A stretch of DNA of 64,000 nt from a virus, in IMG/VR virus record IMGVR_UViG_3300031787_000016, positions 62,001 through 126,000 of that record; one strand, 5' to 3'. A program made the position numbers and the translations under genes. A model generated the notes under the pieces. The model was given only the letters and a program-made list of their open reading frames with translations, did no database searches and had not been told where the DNA came from. Shown piece by piece: positions 7,081 to 16,900 of this stretch (position 1 is its first letter; each line of letters starts with the position of its first letter).

Positions 7081-9163
7081 TCTCTTCCTCTTTCTTTTTC
7101 TTTTTCAGTAGAGAATTGGCTAACAGTAAACCACCACCTAAAGCAACGCCAGCACCAACAACACCTTTTAATGGTAATTTGGTTTTGGGATTGGCGGATT
7201 TTGTGGGGTCAGGGGCAGGACTAACTACCATAGCAGAGGAGTTATTAAAACTAGCAGATTTGCGAATAGTTTTAGAAAGCTCAATTCTTCCAGTTTTAGC
7301 ATAATTGAATCGTTCTCTGCCTAAATCTACAACACCACCAGCATGAGCGCCAAGGCTACCACCAACACCAGCAAGACCAACTACCTTAGCAGCGCGAGTA
7401 ATCAAACCAGTCTTTTCACGCTCTTCCTGAGACTCCCCAAGACCAGAACCTTCAATAGCTCCTGCTGTAGCCCCAGCGACACGACCAATGTTAGCAGCGT
7501 TCACAGCATCCCAGTCAGGATTTTTTACACGTTCATGTACGTTTTTTGCTATATTTTTACCTTTACTGAGAAGGCGAGTTGTACCATCCAAAAGACCAAA
7601 ACTAGCACTATAATTACTACTAGGGGGTAAAGCTTTCTTTGCAAACTTCTTACGGATAGCATCAGACGCACTTCCAGCAGCATTGCCGATTCCAGCACCT
7701 GCAACTCTACCCAAACCGCCATAACCAACTACTTTAGCTACTCTAGAAGCAACACCAGTAGCAGCTTTCTCCTCCTCAGACTCACCTACTCCAGCACCTC
7801 TAGCAATTCCAGCTAATAAGCCGATACGTGCGCCAAGATTTGCTGCATTAAACTCAGCAGACTTACGGATAGTTTTATTGAAGTACTTGCCTACGGGTTT
7901 ACCAGATTCAATCATTGCATTGATTTCCTTAACACCCATACTTGCAGGTAGGCGAGGCTCTCTCAACTTCTTTTTCTGCATCTTGCCGCGCAAGGTTTTC
8001 TCAAGGCTAACAACTCCAGTATTGTCTTGAGGGATGTAGGTGCTACCATGTTGAATCAAACGCTGAATAGTTGCAGGGTCTTGGAACTCAGCCACTGCTT
8101 TTTCATAAGAATTTAGAAAAGTAGCATAGATTGAGTCAGGTTTGCGGTTATATTTAGCCATTTCTTGTTGTAATTTGTTTTGTCTTTCTTTAATTATCGC
8201 ATCTCTGCGGTCTAGTACTGCTTGTCGTCTGATTTCGATTTCAGTTAGTTTTTTCTCTTCGTCTTTTTTACGTTGATAATCGTTGTACGCCAAAGTACCG
8301 ACTGCAATGGGGGCGACAGTAAGACCCGCAAGAGTTCCTGTAATTTGGTCTTCAGTCATCCCCTTAGCAATAAGAGGTTCAGCTACTGAACGACGAAAAG
8401 CATTACGTGCTGGTTTTACATATTTTTGGTAAGCATCCCCTATAAAATTAACTGCTGGAGTGACTAAAGGTACATTAGGCTTACCTTCACTGCCGACATA
8501 GTTTTCTCTTAGTTTTTCGCGCCGCAACCTTTCAGCTTCAGCCTTTTTTTCTGCATCAAATCTAGCTTTATCTGCTCCAGTAGGTTTAGATTCTTTTGGA
8601 AATTCTTCTTCAAAAGTTTGTTGAGCAGCAGTTCTTTTAGTCCCAGCAACTTGACCAGCTAATCTAGCTTTTTCAAGTTTTTCTTCTTGTGTAAGAGGTT
8701 TTTCTCGTTTAGTTTTAGGTTCTGTTCTAGTAGTCACAGTACCATCAAGATTTACAATAGGTCGGTCAACAGGCACTTCTCTTCTTTCAGAGCTTATTTT
8801 GTATTTAGCTCTGGTTACAGTTTCAGGCTTAGAGGTTGTGCCAGTACCTTTATCTTTCAAGTAAGTTTTTAGATACTCTTTTTTCTGTAAGGCATCAATC
8901 TGAGCTTGATTACGCTCTTGCATTACAGCTTTAGGGTTGACAGTTACACTTCCTTTGCTGGAAACTGCTCTGTTAGTAGGTGCAGGAGTAACCAAAGGCT
9001 TATCAGTATTAAACTCACGTTTGTTAGTGGGAATGTTGATTCGTCGAGCTAAGCCTAACCCTCTATCAGCAGCTCTATCTTTTACTGTAGATGGTCTAAC
9101 AGACTCTCCTGTTACAAATCTACTGCCTTTAATAGATTTAATAAATTCTGCATTATCTAACAT
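7073..9163 (-). CDS. Large internal virion protein with repeated KSA-x-F / glycine-zipper modules
   Basis: A 696-residue protein. The first half is basic, proline-rich and repetitive, followed by a short helix near 275-295. The second half holds two full modules of the form glycine zipper, GxGESxEEExxxT turn, RxAKVVGxxGxG zipper, with IRKSAEF and IRKSASF peptides before or after them and NYSASFG between. It ends with a hydrophobic helix and a lysine-rich tail. This is the largest member of the local family and is translated just after the protease gene, with which it overlaps by 7 bases. A role in the head interior or in passing DNA through membranes is inferred only. Confidence 0.55.
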   Translation of the reverse strand: MLDNAEFIKSIKGSRFVTGESVRPSTVKDRAADRGLGLARRINIPTNKREFNTDKPLVTPAPTNRAVSSKGSVTVNPKAVMQERNQAQIDALQKKEYLKTYLKDKGTGTTSKPETVTRAKYKISSERREVPVDRPIVNLDGTVTTRTEPKTKREKPLTQEEKLEKARLAGQVAGTKRTAAQQTFEEEFPKESKPTGADKARFDAEKKAEAERLRREKLRENYVGSEGKPNVPLVTPAVNFIGDAYQKYVKPARNAFRRSVAEPLIAKGMTEDQITGTLAGLTVAPIAVGTLAYNDYQRKKDEEKKLTEIEIRRQAVLDRRDAIIKERQNKLQQEMAKYNRKPDSIYATFLNSYEKAVAEFQDPATIQRLIQHGSTYIPQDNTGVVSLEKTLRGKMQKKKLREPRLPASMGVKEINAMIESGKPVGKYFNKTIRKSAEFNAANLGARIGLLAGIARGAGVGESEEEKAATGVASRVAKVVGYGGLGRVAGAGIGNAAGSASDAIRKKFAKKALPPSSNYSASFGLLDGTTRLLSKGKNIAKNVHERVKNPDWDAVNAANIGRVAGATAGAIEGSGLGESQEEREKTGLITRAAKVVGLAGVGGSLGAHAGGVVDLGRERFNYAKTGRIELSKTIRKSASFNNSSAMVVSPAPDPTKSANPKTKLPLKGVVGAGVALGGGLLLANSLLKKKKKEEENA

Positions 9164-10176
9164 TTGGCTCCGCTTCCTCTTACATACTTCTTGGTTGTCC
9201 TTATCGACAAGTTGAACTGAGCCAATCTATTGTTGCCACGTTTATAGGTAGTCTGTTGCTGCAACTGAGGAATTGTCATGCCACTTTCAGCGCCGCCTTG
9301 TAGTTGTGCCTGAGTCTGCGCTGCTTGGTCTTGTGGGGTTTGTACACCAGCTTGTGCTTGTTGATTCATTTGTTGCATCAACTGAGTCAGACCGAGTAGT
9401 TCGATAATTTTGACGCTGAATCCATTTAACTGAGAGTAAATCAGTTGCAACAAAACTTCAGGGCTATCAATGTTAATCGCATCGTTATCATAGGCATTCT
9501 TTAGTAGAAGCCACAGTTTCTGGCAAATTTCGTTGTATTCGTCTTGAAGGTCGTCAATCGCTTGGTCATTAGCATCAAGCTCGTCCCAAGTCACCGCGTT
9601 GCCGCTATCAGGGATGCCTGAGAAATTAGCGGTCATTGCTTTGCTCACTTTCTTATGAAACAAGCCCATGTTAGGGATAGCAGGAATAGGTACAAGAGAC
9701 AATTCCATAATTCGGTGTTCGTTAGGGTCGAGGTTAAGCCCCATGCTAACCGACTTAACTCCAGATTTAAGTGCTTCGACTCCTTTGGCTGCTGCAACTT
9801 TGACCCCTGATAAAAACATTCCAAGCTTTCCTACAAGGTGCTTGCTATTTGGATTAGGCAAATCTGCCTCGGTAATAACTTTAGTAAAAGCTCTTCCATT
9901 AATGCTTCCAATGGTATTTGGAATATCTTTTTTGTGGTCAGCGCAAACAGGTACAACTGTGCCGCTATCGATGGCTCGGTTGGTATGCTCAACGATTGTA
10001 TTGAGGCGTTCGGGACTAAATTCGTGTTCGACATCAGTGCTATCGGTAAATTTGCCTTCTGTGGCTACAAGGGCTGTATACTCTTCCTTAAGTGGACTGC
10101 CAGACACCAACACCTGCCCCAACTCGAAGTTGGCTGATGCTGGAGCTTTAAAATATGCGATGTTGGTCTTTTTCAT
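9157..10176 (-). CDS. Prohead maturation protease
   Basis: A 339-residue protein with the pattern of herpesvirus-like prohead proteases: a conserved His in VPVCADHKKDIPNTIGSI (H81), a likely nucleophile Ser in GVKSVSMGLN (S142 or S144), and the strand ELSLVPIPAIP (about 158-168). The C-terminal part is Gln-rich and may act as scaffold. Candidate cleavage peptides occur in the protein itself (ASANFEL near 13-19, TANFSG near 182-187) and resemble the F-rich peptides in the other virion proteins. It would mature the head by trimming scaffold and internal proteins. The nucleophile assignment is tentative. Confidence 0.7.
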   Translation of the reverse strand: MKKTNIAYFKAPASANFELGQVLVSGSPLKEEYTALVATEGKFTDSTDVEHEFSPERLNTIVEHTNRAIDSGTVVPVCADHKKDIPNTIGSINGRAFTKVITEADLPNPNSKHLVGKLGMFLSGVKVAAAKGVEALKSGVKSVSMGLNLDPNEHRIMELSLVPIPAIPNMGLFHKKVSKAMTANFSGIPDSGNAVTWDELDANDQAIDDLQDEYNEICQKLWLLLKNAYDNDAINIDSPEVLLQLIYSQLNGFSVKIIELLGLTQLMQQMNQQAQAGVQTPQDQAAQTQAQLQGGAESGMTIPQLQQQTTYKRGNNRLAQFNLSIRTTKKYVRGSGAKC

Positions 10177-10216
10177 GAAACGTTAAATTGTATATTGACT
10201 ATAATATCATTGTATG

Positions 10217-10969
10217 CTAGATGCCAAAAGCTGCCTTGGCTCGGACTAGGTAAGCCCATCGGTCGGACTCTCCGTTTGTTCCGCCATTGATAGTACGCAT
10301 GATTCTGTCAAAGTTATCTTGGTCAGCAAGAGCATTCAAATTTCTCGAAGACCAAAACCACCCTGCACTACTACAAGCCAGTTCAGGTTCAGCAACTAGT
10401 TCGGGATAAGCTTCGAGGTCGTAAATTTTAAGGTACTGGCTAAACTCACGATAGTTGGCTCTGCCAGTTAATTGAATAAGCCCACGACCCTTGAACTTCC
10501 TGCCGTCACCTTCATACACATTCCCCAAATCTTCGCGCCATTCATAGTCTGCTCCGCTTGCATACTCTTCAGTCGTATTGAAGCCGTCACTTTCATGGGC
10601 TAATTGAGCTAAGAAATGGCAAATTCGTAAAGGAGTATTGATTTCGTACTTGTGAAGTGTTTGATTAAGAGCATCGATTAAGTTGTCGAGCTTACTGTAG
10701 TCAGCATAAATTGCAATCGAATAAAGCTGTTCTTTTGTTAATAGCTCAGGAACTTCTTTAAAGTCAGGAACAGTTGCATGACCTTTCCACAAATAGATGA
10801 ATTGATTAGGGACAACTTCTAGCTTGTAGTGGTCATCTACTAAAGAGCAAGAAAGTAAACCATAAATCTCTTGCCCCTTATTCAATCTCAACTTTTCGTC
10901 ATCGGGCAACTCTGTAGACTGTACTGTACTAAGTTTTGCCCAAGTTGTATTGGTGATAATTGCTTCCAT
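10217..10969 (-). CDS. GH19 chitinase-type endolysin
   Basis: The C-terminal two thirds of this 250-residue protein match the lysozyme-like fold of glycoside hydrolase family 19: the likely catalytic Glu in LAHESDGF (E126), a second acidic site at TTEEYAS (E134/E135), and the hallmark GRGLIQLTGRANY (161-173). About 75 N-terminal residues (GQEIYGLLSCSLVDDHYKLE) look like a small SH3-type wall-binding domain. It would cut peptidoglycan during lysis. It lies 5 bases from the holin-like gene upstream. Confidence 0.85.
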   Translation of the reverse strand: MEAIITNTTWAKLSTVQSTELPDDEKLRLNKGQEIYGLLSCSLVDDHYKLEVVPNQFIYLWKGHATVPDFKEVPELLTKEQLYSIAIYADYSKLDNLIDALNQTLHKYEINTPLRICHFLAQLAHESDGFNTTEEYASGADYEWREDLGNVYEGDGRKFKGRGLIQLTGRANYREFSQYLKIYDLEAYPELVAEPELACSSAGWFWSSRNLNALADQDNFDRIMRTINGGTNGESDRWAYLVRAKAAFGI

Positions 10970-10974
10970 AATAA

Positions 10975-11376
10975 TTACTTCAACTTCAGCAGATTCAAAG
11001 GGTTTTTCAACACAGACTCAACTTTTGCCACTGTATCGTCAGCCTTACTAGCAATTTCGCTAACTTGCTCAGTAACTTCAACAATTTTTCCTGTACCTTG
11101 TTTAACAGGCTCGACTACAGTGTTTTGTTCTGCGTCTTCAGGATTACGCCCAAGAGGAAACCACTTTGGAGTATATACATTCTTTTCTTCTTTTAGCTTT
11201 TCTGCTGAAATACCTATAGCACCAAATAAAGTGATAATCAAATTAAAGTACTTCTCAAACGTACCCCCATTCTTGGAGATGTCTACAATACTAGGTTGTG
11301 CAGCACTTAACACTACAATAATTAGTGATATAAATGTATTGGAAGAAAATAAATTTGTAGGTTTTTGCTCGACCAT
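10975..11376 (-). CDS. Holin-like membrane protein
   Basis: A 133-residue protein with two hydrophobic stretches near the N-terminus (FISLIIVVLSAA, then FNLIITLFGAIGISAEKL) and a soluble helical C-terminal tail. Size, membrane topology and position immediately upstream of the endolysin gene all fit a holin. No family motif is recognised. Confidence 0.6.
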   Translation of the reverse strand: MVEQKPTNLFSSNTFISLIIVVLSAAQPSIVDISKNGGTFEKYFNLIITLFGAIGISAEKLKEEKNVYTPKWFPLGRNPEDAEQNTVVEPVKQGTGKIVEVTEQVSEIASKADDTVAKVESVLKNPLNLLKLK

Positions 11377-11416
11377 AATGAATACGCTATTATAGGTATA
11401 TAGTCTTTATTTTATC

Positions 11417-11656
11417 ATGGACAATAAATCACTCTTCAATCGGCAAGTAGGGGAAAAACTACGCAGTCTACGCAAAGCCAAGAATAAGTCTCAGGCTAGT
11501 GTTGGAGCAGATTTTTCATTCAGTCAGGATGTTGTTAGCGAAATCGAACGTGGCAAGCGACCTCTAGAGGCGTATGAGTTAGCGGCTTTTAGTAGTTATT
11601 ATGAAAAACCAATTACGTTTTTCTTCATGAACTCGACTTTACCAACTAAAAATTAG
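11417..11656 (+). CDS. Cro/CI-type helix-turn-helix regulator
   Basis: A 79-residue XRE-family protein: VGEKLRSLRKAKNKSQASVG, then SFSQDVVSEIERGKRPLEAYE forms the helix-turn-helix, followed by LAAFSSYYEKPITFFF. It stands alone on the plus strand, divergent from the holin-endolysin pair with a 40-base gap, so it may repress the lysis operon. A role in lysogeny is not supported, as no integrase is visible here. Confidence 0.8.
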   Translation: MDNKSLFNRQVGEKLRSLRKAKNKSQASVGADFSFSQDVVSEIERGKRPLEAYELAAFSSYYEKPITFFFMNSTLPTKN

Positions 11657-11748
11657 CCCCCAATCATGTGTGCATAATCTAAAAATTTCTTTGCTCCATA
11701 GCCTCCCGCCGCACCAAGACCAGCAGAAGAAGTAAAGCAACCCCAATA
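11653..11748 (-). pseudogene. Out-of-frame glycine-zipper tail after the MuF gene
   Basis: Downstream of the MuF stop codon another minus-strand frame reads CFTSSAGLGAAGGYGAKKF to a stop at 11653. It resembles the tail of the broken mini gene at 5908-6053. It has no start codon of its own, so it may be a decayed family member or a frameshifted extension of the MuF protein. Confidence 0.35.
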
Positions 11749-13344
11749 CTAAACGCGACTGATGATTTCAACACTCCGAGCCACCTTATTTACTATATTT
11801 TTTTCTGCCCCAACAAAGTTGAGTGCTTCGAGTCCAGATTCTACTATTCTCGGCAAGTTAGCTGGGTCTGGTACAGGTAGTCGTGGTGTTGTGAATGTCG
11901 AATAGATGGCTTTGGCTGTCGCATTGCCTAGTGACTTGTTAGATGCGAGTAATGCCAGTCCAGCAACAAATGCAGTTGCTGCGAGTGCAATCTTAATTGG
12001 TGTACCTAAGCCGCCTTGAGGTGGTCGATTTGGAGGTTGTTTTTTGGGGTCAAAATCTTCTTCATCAACGTCTTCCGATAACGACCAAAAACATTGGCAC
12101 ATCGGATGTAGGGGCATAATAGGTCTAGCTGAATTGCGCCAGACAGTAGGGTTTCCAGCTTTATAGTTAATAACATCTCCGCTACTTCTTTGGTTTTCAA
12201 TTATTTCAAATAAGTAGTATTCAAGACCATCTTGAAGTTCACAGTCTTCACATGGAACAGGGTCAGTTCTTTTGCTGCCGTTAGCTAGTCGCTTGTAGCG
12301 ACTAATCAGTGCATATTCTCTGTCAACATTCCATCTGAATCGCTTGTATCTATCTGCCTTACCTCCAAACGCCGCCACCTTACCGAAATTGTAAGCGATG
12401 TTCAATTCAGTCTTTACAATCACATCAGGTGACTGCTGCTTAAATGCGCCTTGTAGTCCAGCTTCATCCTTGTTGATGATATTCCTGATGCGTACTTTGA
12501 GAAGGTTGAGGTCGTATTCGTACTTATTACGTTGAGACTTGATATTAGTAATGTATTCTCGATTGTCTGCTAAAAATAATGCAATAGCCTTACGAATTTG
12601 TTTGTTACTTTCGGTTGAGTAGGATGCTTGCAATACTCGACGACGCTTGCCTAAATAGTTACTAGATATGAAGTTCTGCTTTTCATCGTTACTGCCATAT
12701 AGGAAGTTCATCATGGCAGCTTTGGCGCTGTTAGTGCTGTCACTTATCTTATTAAGCATATAGACATTGCGTGACACTTCATCGGCTATCTTGACGCGCT
12801 CTTGTATCTTAGCTACGTCGTTGATATTGATTTGTTCCCCGCGTTGTTTTAATAGATTTTCAACAGCTTTTTTAGTCAGGGCGTATCTGGCTCGATTTTG
12901 CATATTTTGCCCGTAGTCATCATTAGCAGCAAACTCTGCTGATAGTTCCTTAGTATCTTCAGTTATTACTTGCGTGTCGAAGTAATTGCGAATATCATCA
13001 TCTCCATACTCGTACAAGTAGTCGTACATTTGGTGTCTAAGCGCCAACTTAATCATTGACTCAAAATTGGTAGTTAATACCTTGTTGAACTCGACTTGCA
13101 CTTTGGCAAAGTATTTGGCAGTGATGTCACTTACATTCTTTTCTGCAAACTTATCAAAGATGGTATTTGGTACTTCATAGATGCTGGCATTCGATTTGGC
13201 AATCCACTTAGCTAGTTCATCGATAAAAGTAGTCTTAGCAAAGTCGCTATTGATTGCTCTACGAACTTGCAACACTGATTCAGCTAGTGCTTTGAAATAT
13301 TCTTGTGTCTTGAACTCTTTGAAACTATTTGACTGCTTTCGCAT
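11749..13344 (-). CDS. MuF-type minor head protein
   Basis: About 531 residues from the ATG at 13344; a GTG at 13380 would add 12. The first 400 residues are mostly helical. Then comes the MuF signature: CEDCELQDGLEYY, a spacer and PLHPMCQCFW, which give the paired Cys and His residues of the SPP1 gp7 / Mu gpF family. Such proteins attach near the portal and are packaged in a few copies. A Pro-rich linker and a hydrophobic Ala-rich segment (IALAATAFVAGLALLAS) follow, unusual for the family and perhaps tied to the glycine-zipper theme of its neighbours. Confidence 0.65.
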   Translation of the reverse strand: MRKQSNSFKEFKTQEYFKALAESVLQVRRAINSDFAKTTFIDELAKWIAKSNASIYEVPNTIFDKFAEKNVSDITAKYFAKVQVEFNKVLTTNFESMIKLALRHQMYDYLYEYGDDDIRNYFDTQVITEDTKELSAEFAANDDYGQNMQNRARYALTKKAVENLLKQRGEQININDVAKIQERVKIADEVSRNVYMLNKISDSTNSAKAAMMNFLYGSNDEKQNFISSNYLGKRRRVLQASYSTESNKQIRKAIALFLADNREYITNIKSQRNKYEYDLNLLKVRIRNIINKDEAGLQGAFKQQSPDVIVKTELNIAYNFGKVAAFGGKADRYKRFRWNVDREYALISRYKRLANGSKRTDPVPCEDCELQDGLEYYLFEIIENQRSSGDVINYKAGNPTVWRNSARPIMPLHPMCQCFWSLSEDVDEEDFDPKKQPPNRPPQGGLGTPIKIALAATAFVAGLALLASNKSLGNATAKAIYSTFTTPRLPVPDPANLPRIVESGLEALNFVGAEKNIVNKVARSVEIISRV

Positions 13345-13381
13345 GGTGCTAATATGAAATAGATATGTATATCTTAACACT

Positions 13382-13939
13382 ATGTCACAACTTACACCAG
13401 AACCTTACGTTGATACCGTAAGGAAGCAGAAAGAAAAAGACCTTATTAATGTCACTAAAAAGACACGCAAGCACATTCCTCCCTACGTTTTCCAAGCTCA
13501 TGCTAACCTACTAAACCGATTCCCAGATACAGGCAGCTTCTTGACACCAGCGTTCGTTTATCAAACACTCCGCGAGATTACCAAAGCAATAGAAGCCCAA
13601 TTATGTGCTGATGAAACTGCTCCTATCGATATTTTTGGTTTGGGTAAATTTGTACTGCTTCGCAAGAAAGCTTATAGAAGCGAAGACAAAACAAGAGAGC
13701 AACTGTACCTCAAGTTCAGGCACTCTCAAGTGTTCCTATATAAACTCAGACGGTATCATGGTACAGCTACCGCAGCCGAACTCAAGACACTGGAAAAGTC
13801 GGACAACTACATGAAAGAACTTCAAGCCAAACGTGAGAAGTTTTTGCGCGAACGGGAAATGAAGCGAAAGGGCGAACTCGACGAACTTGACCCTAGCAAT
13901 TACCTAAATAAGTTTTCAGGTATTCTTGAGCTTAACTAG
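13382..13939 (+). CDS. HU/IHF-like DNA-binding protein, divergent
   Basis: A 185-residue basic protein. The middle (FVYQTLREITKAIEAQL, then APIDIFGLGKFVLLRKKAYR) resembles the helices and first arm strand of HU/IHF-type proteins. A long charged helical tail follows (KREKFLREREMKRKGELDEL). It diverges from the MuF gene and overlaps the end of the fibre gene by 8 bases. Inferred role: packaging- or head-associated DNA binding. The HU link is by pattern only. Confidence 0.4.
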   Translation: MSQLTPEPYVDTVRKQKEKDLINVTKKTRKHIPPYVFQAHANLLNRFPDTGSFLTPAFVYQTLREITKAIEAQLCADETAPIDIFGLGKFVLLRKKAYRSEDKTREQLYLKFRHSQVFLYKLRRYHGTATAAELKTLEKSDNYMKELQAKREKFLREREMKRKGELDELDPSNYLNKFSGILELN

Positions 13940-16900
13940 CTACATAGGCACTGCTAGGCGGCGTAAAGCTTACACCGTTGTAAAGCGAAATCCTCCTGTA
14001 CACCACAAACGAATCTAAATTGATGTTCAAGCCACTTGTAGTAATTGCAGTGGCTTGCCCTATTTGTGCGTCAGTATTCCAGTCGCGGTACTCGTAATCA
14101 TCGGCAGCTTCATATACTCGAACTCCACCAACATACAACCTTAGCACTCCATTTTGTCTTGTCAGAGCAATGTGGCTGAACACAGTCGAAGATAAAGGCA
14201 AGGCGACAGAAAAGAGAGCGAGTCCAAGTATTAGTGAGCGACCTAAGTAAAGTCGGTCGGCAGAAAAGAATAGTGACAATCCTTGTTGTGTATAGATGTT
14301 AATAACTTCGGCTCCAGTAGTGGCACGGTCAGCCAACAACCAACCCGCAATAGTAAAATCACTTGACAGAAAAGAGAAATCTGAGTCGTTGGGTATTTGC
14401 ACATAGGCTGGCACACTATTTTTGGAAATAGGGAAGCTGGCGGCTCCGAACTTTTTGGTTACGGTGTCAAGCACAGAGATGTTGCTGGTCAAGGTCTTGG
14501 CGCGATAACTTCCATCCGTAATACTGCTATCGAAGTTGAGTAGTGTGATTATTTTGGCTGGCTGGTAGTAGTCGCGAATGCTTCGCTCGACGGCAGAAAA
14601 AGAAGATGGGCTTATTTTGTAGTCTACGATGCAAAACATAGCTACGCTCCCCTTTACACTTCTATCCTCAAATACTCTGTCCTTGGCGATGGAGTTAATA
14701 GTCACTAAGTCAGTTGAGTTGAATATAACCACACTGAGAGATTCTTCGGGCAGCACGTAACTCTTTTCCCTTTCTGCCCCGTTTACCCAAACATCACCAT
14801 AAAAGTCTGTCGCAAGAAGTTCGCCATTATTACCAGAGTTAAAGATATTGTTGCTATTCTGACCAAATAAGAAAGCTGCTCCAGTTTGCCCTTCTTTGCG
14901 AATATAAGCCATGACAAAGCAGTAGCCACTAGAACTACTAGGAGTACCGTAGTCGAGGTGTGAAGAGCCATCTATATTAAACCGAGCCACAGGTAGTCCA
15001 TCGGTTTGAGTTGGTGTTGTGTAATTTACTGCATTCACCCCAAGAAGTTCTTGACCATTGGTGCGATACTCATCAAGTTGCAGTATGTTGCCGCTTGATA
15101 GTGTTGCAGTTTCAGGAGTCACGATAAAGAATGAACTGAAAGTGTTGAGTAGACCTTTCAGATTGATGTAAAGCTGATTGGTAAGTAAGGTAATACTGAC
15201 ACTAAAACTGAAAGTAAGTGATTCGGTTGTTGTGTAGGCACGAATGGTGAAGCTAACAAAGTCATCGGTCGGACAAGTAAAGATGAGGTCGTTGCCTGAT
15301 ATAGTTGCTGAGTAGTGATTGACCAGTATCTCGTAGCTGACTGCGTTTCCCGCAATTTCAGTAACCTTTTTGTTGAGGTTAACAATAACAGATGATGTGT
15401 AGCGATATTCTATTGTCGTACTAAATAATAGGAGTGTCGATGCAAAGAACTTATTGGCAAGTAGATGTGTAGCTGCTGTAAGTTCAGCATCACTCAATGC
15501 AACCGACCAGCCGATGAAATATAGCAACTCCCCTTTAAGTTGTGAAGTGAATCCGCTAAATGGTATTGCAGTCGAAGCATTGGTTGCTGTAATAATTACG
15601 CCATACTCAATCGGAAGTTGGTAATTGAAAGCATTGACCCCAACTTTGTTGACCTTGGTATTCAACTGAGTGATTGCAGTTGTGCCAAACACTTCTTCAC
15701 TTGTAGGTGTAGTCCATAGAACGCCATTGGCAAATATATCTGGAAAAGCATTAGCCATGAAACGTTCGCCTATTTGTTTCTGCTTGTAGACCCAAATAAA
15801 GGTTTTGCAAGTTACCGATGTACCTGAAAGTGACCGAGGATTGAGAGAGCTATTAGTGATAAAAGATGAGGTTGTTCCATCGTATGTAATCTGGTTAACT
15901 GAATCGGCTGTGCTGGTGACGTAAAGAGGTTTGTCAGGCAAGCGGCGCGAGTCTTCCCACTTAGTTATGTTGCCAAAAGCGTCAGTATAGATGCCATAAG
16001 GTATGTCGTCAACATCTTTGAGAGTAGAGAGGGATACTGCAATGTTAGATTGTTGGGGGAAATTAAGAATAAAAGGGTCTGCTATTACAGTTTCTAGCGA
16101 AAAACTAAAATAAGACACCATACTATTGCTGTTAGTGATGCTAATATCGAAACTACCATCAAAAACTTCTGGCACATAACCTGATAGCACTGAACCTGTA
16201 AAGTTGAGTCCTAAACCACTAGGAGATACATAAGCGTAGGTGGTGATATCAAAGAATTCATCAATCGCAATAGTGGCAAAGTCAAAACTAAAATAAGCCC
16301 CAACAAATACTCGAAACGAAGGTTGGGATGAAATAGTTACGCCGTTGTAAGCAATATAAATTTGAGCCAACTTAGCTTCTACAGTTGCAAGTGTATCTAA
16401 AGGGCAAGGAGAAGAAGAAGTTATAATTGCTGCAATTTTGCCGCACACACTTTTCCCACCATCTCTGTAACTACCCCCAAAGCCACTGACGGACTCATAC
16501 TCATTGCTATTTGATATGTTAGTGACACTAAGTATTCTTGGGTTGTTGAGAGGGATAAATGTTGTAGGGGATACTGAGCGACTATTTATTCTTGATGTGG
16601 CATCATAAACAGAATTGTTTGCTAGAGGTTCTTGCGCCCAAAGACTAGAACCGCCCGAAGGAAAAGCGTCATACAACACTGGAGGGTTATTACCTATTTG
16701 CCGAGGCGCATAAACTAGATAACTACCAGAAACCCTTGTGAGATAAACGATAATCAAAGTACCAACTTGCACAGAGGTATTGAATAGTAGCTTCTGAGTA
16801 CCTGAATTGGCAAAATCTATACTGGGTTGATTGTTGAATTGGCTGTCACTGACTATTAGTGTAGGGTTGCCTCCAGAAGCATATAAAAAGTTGCCATCGA

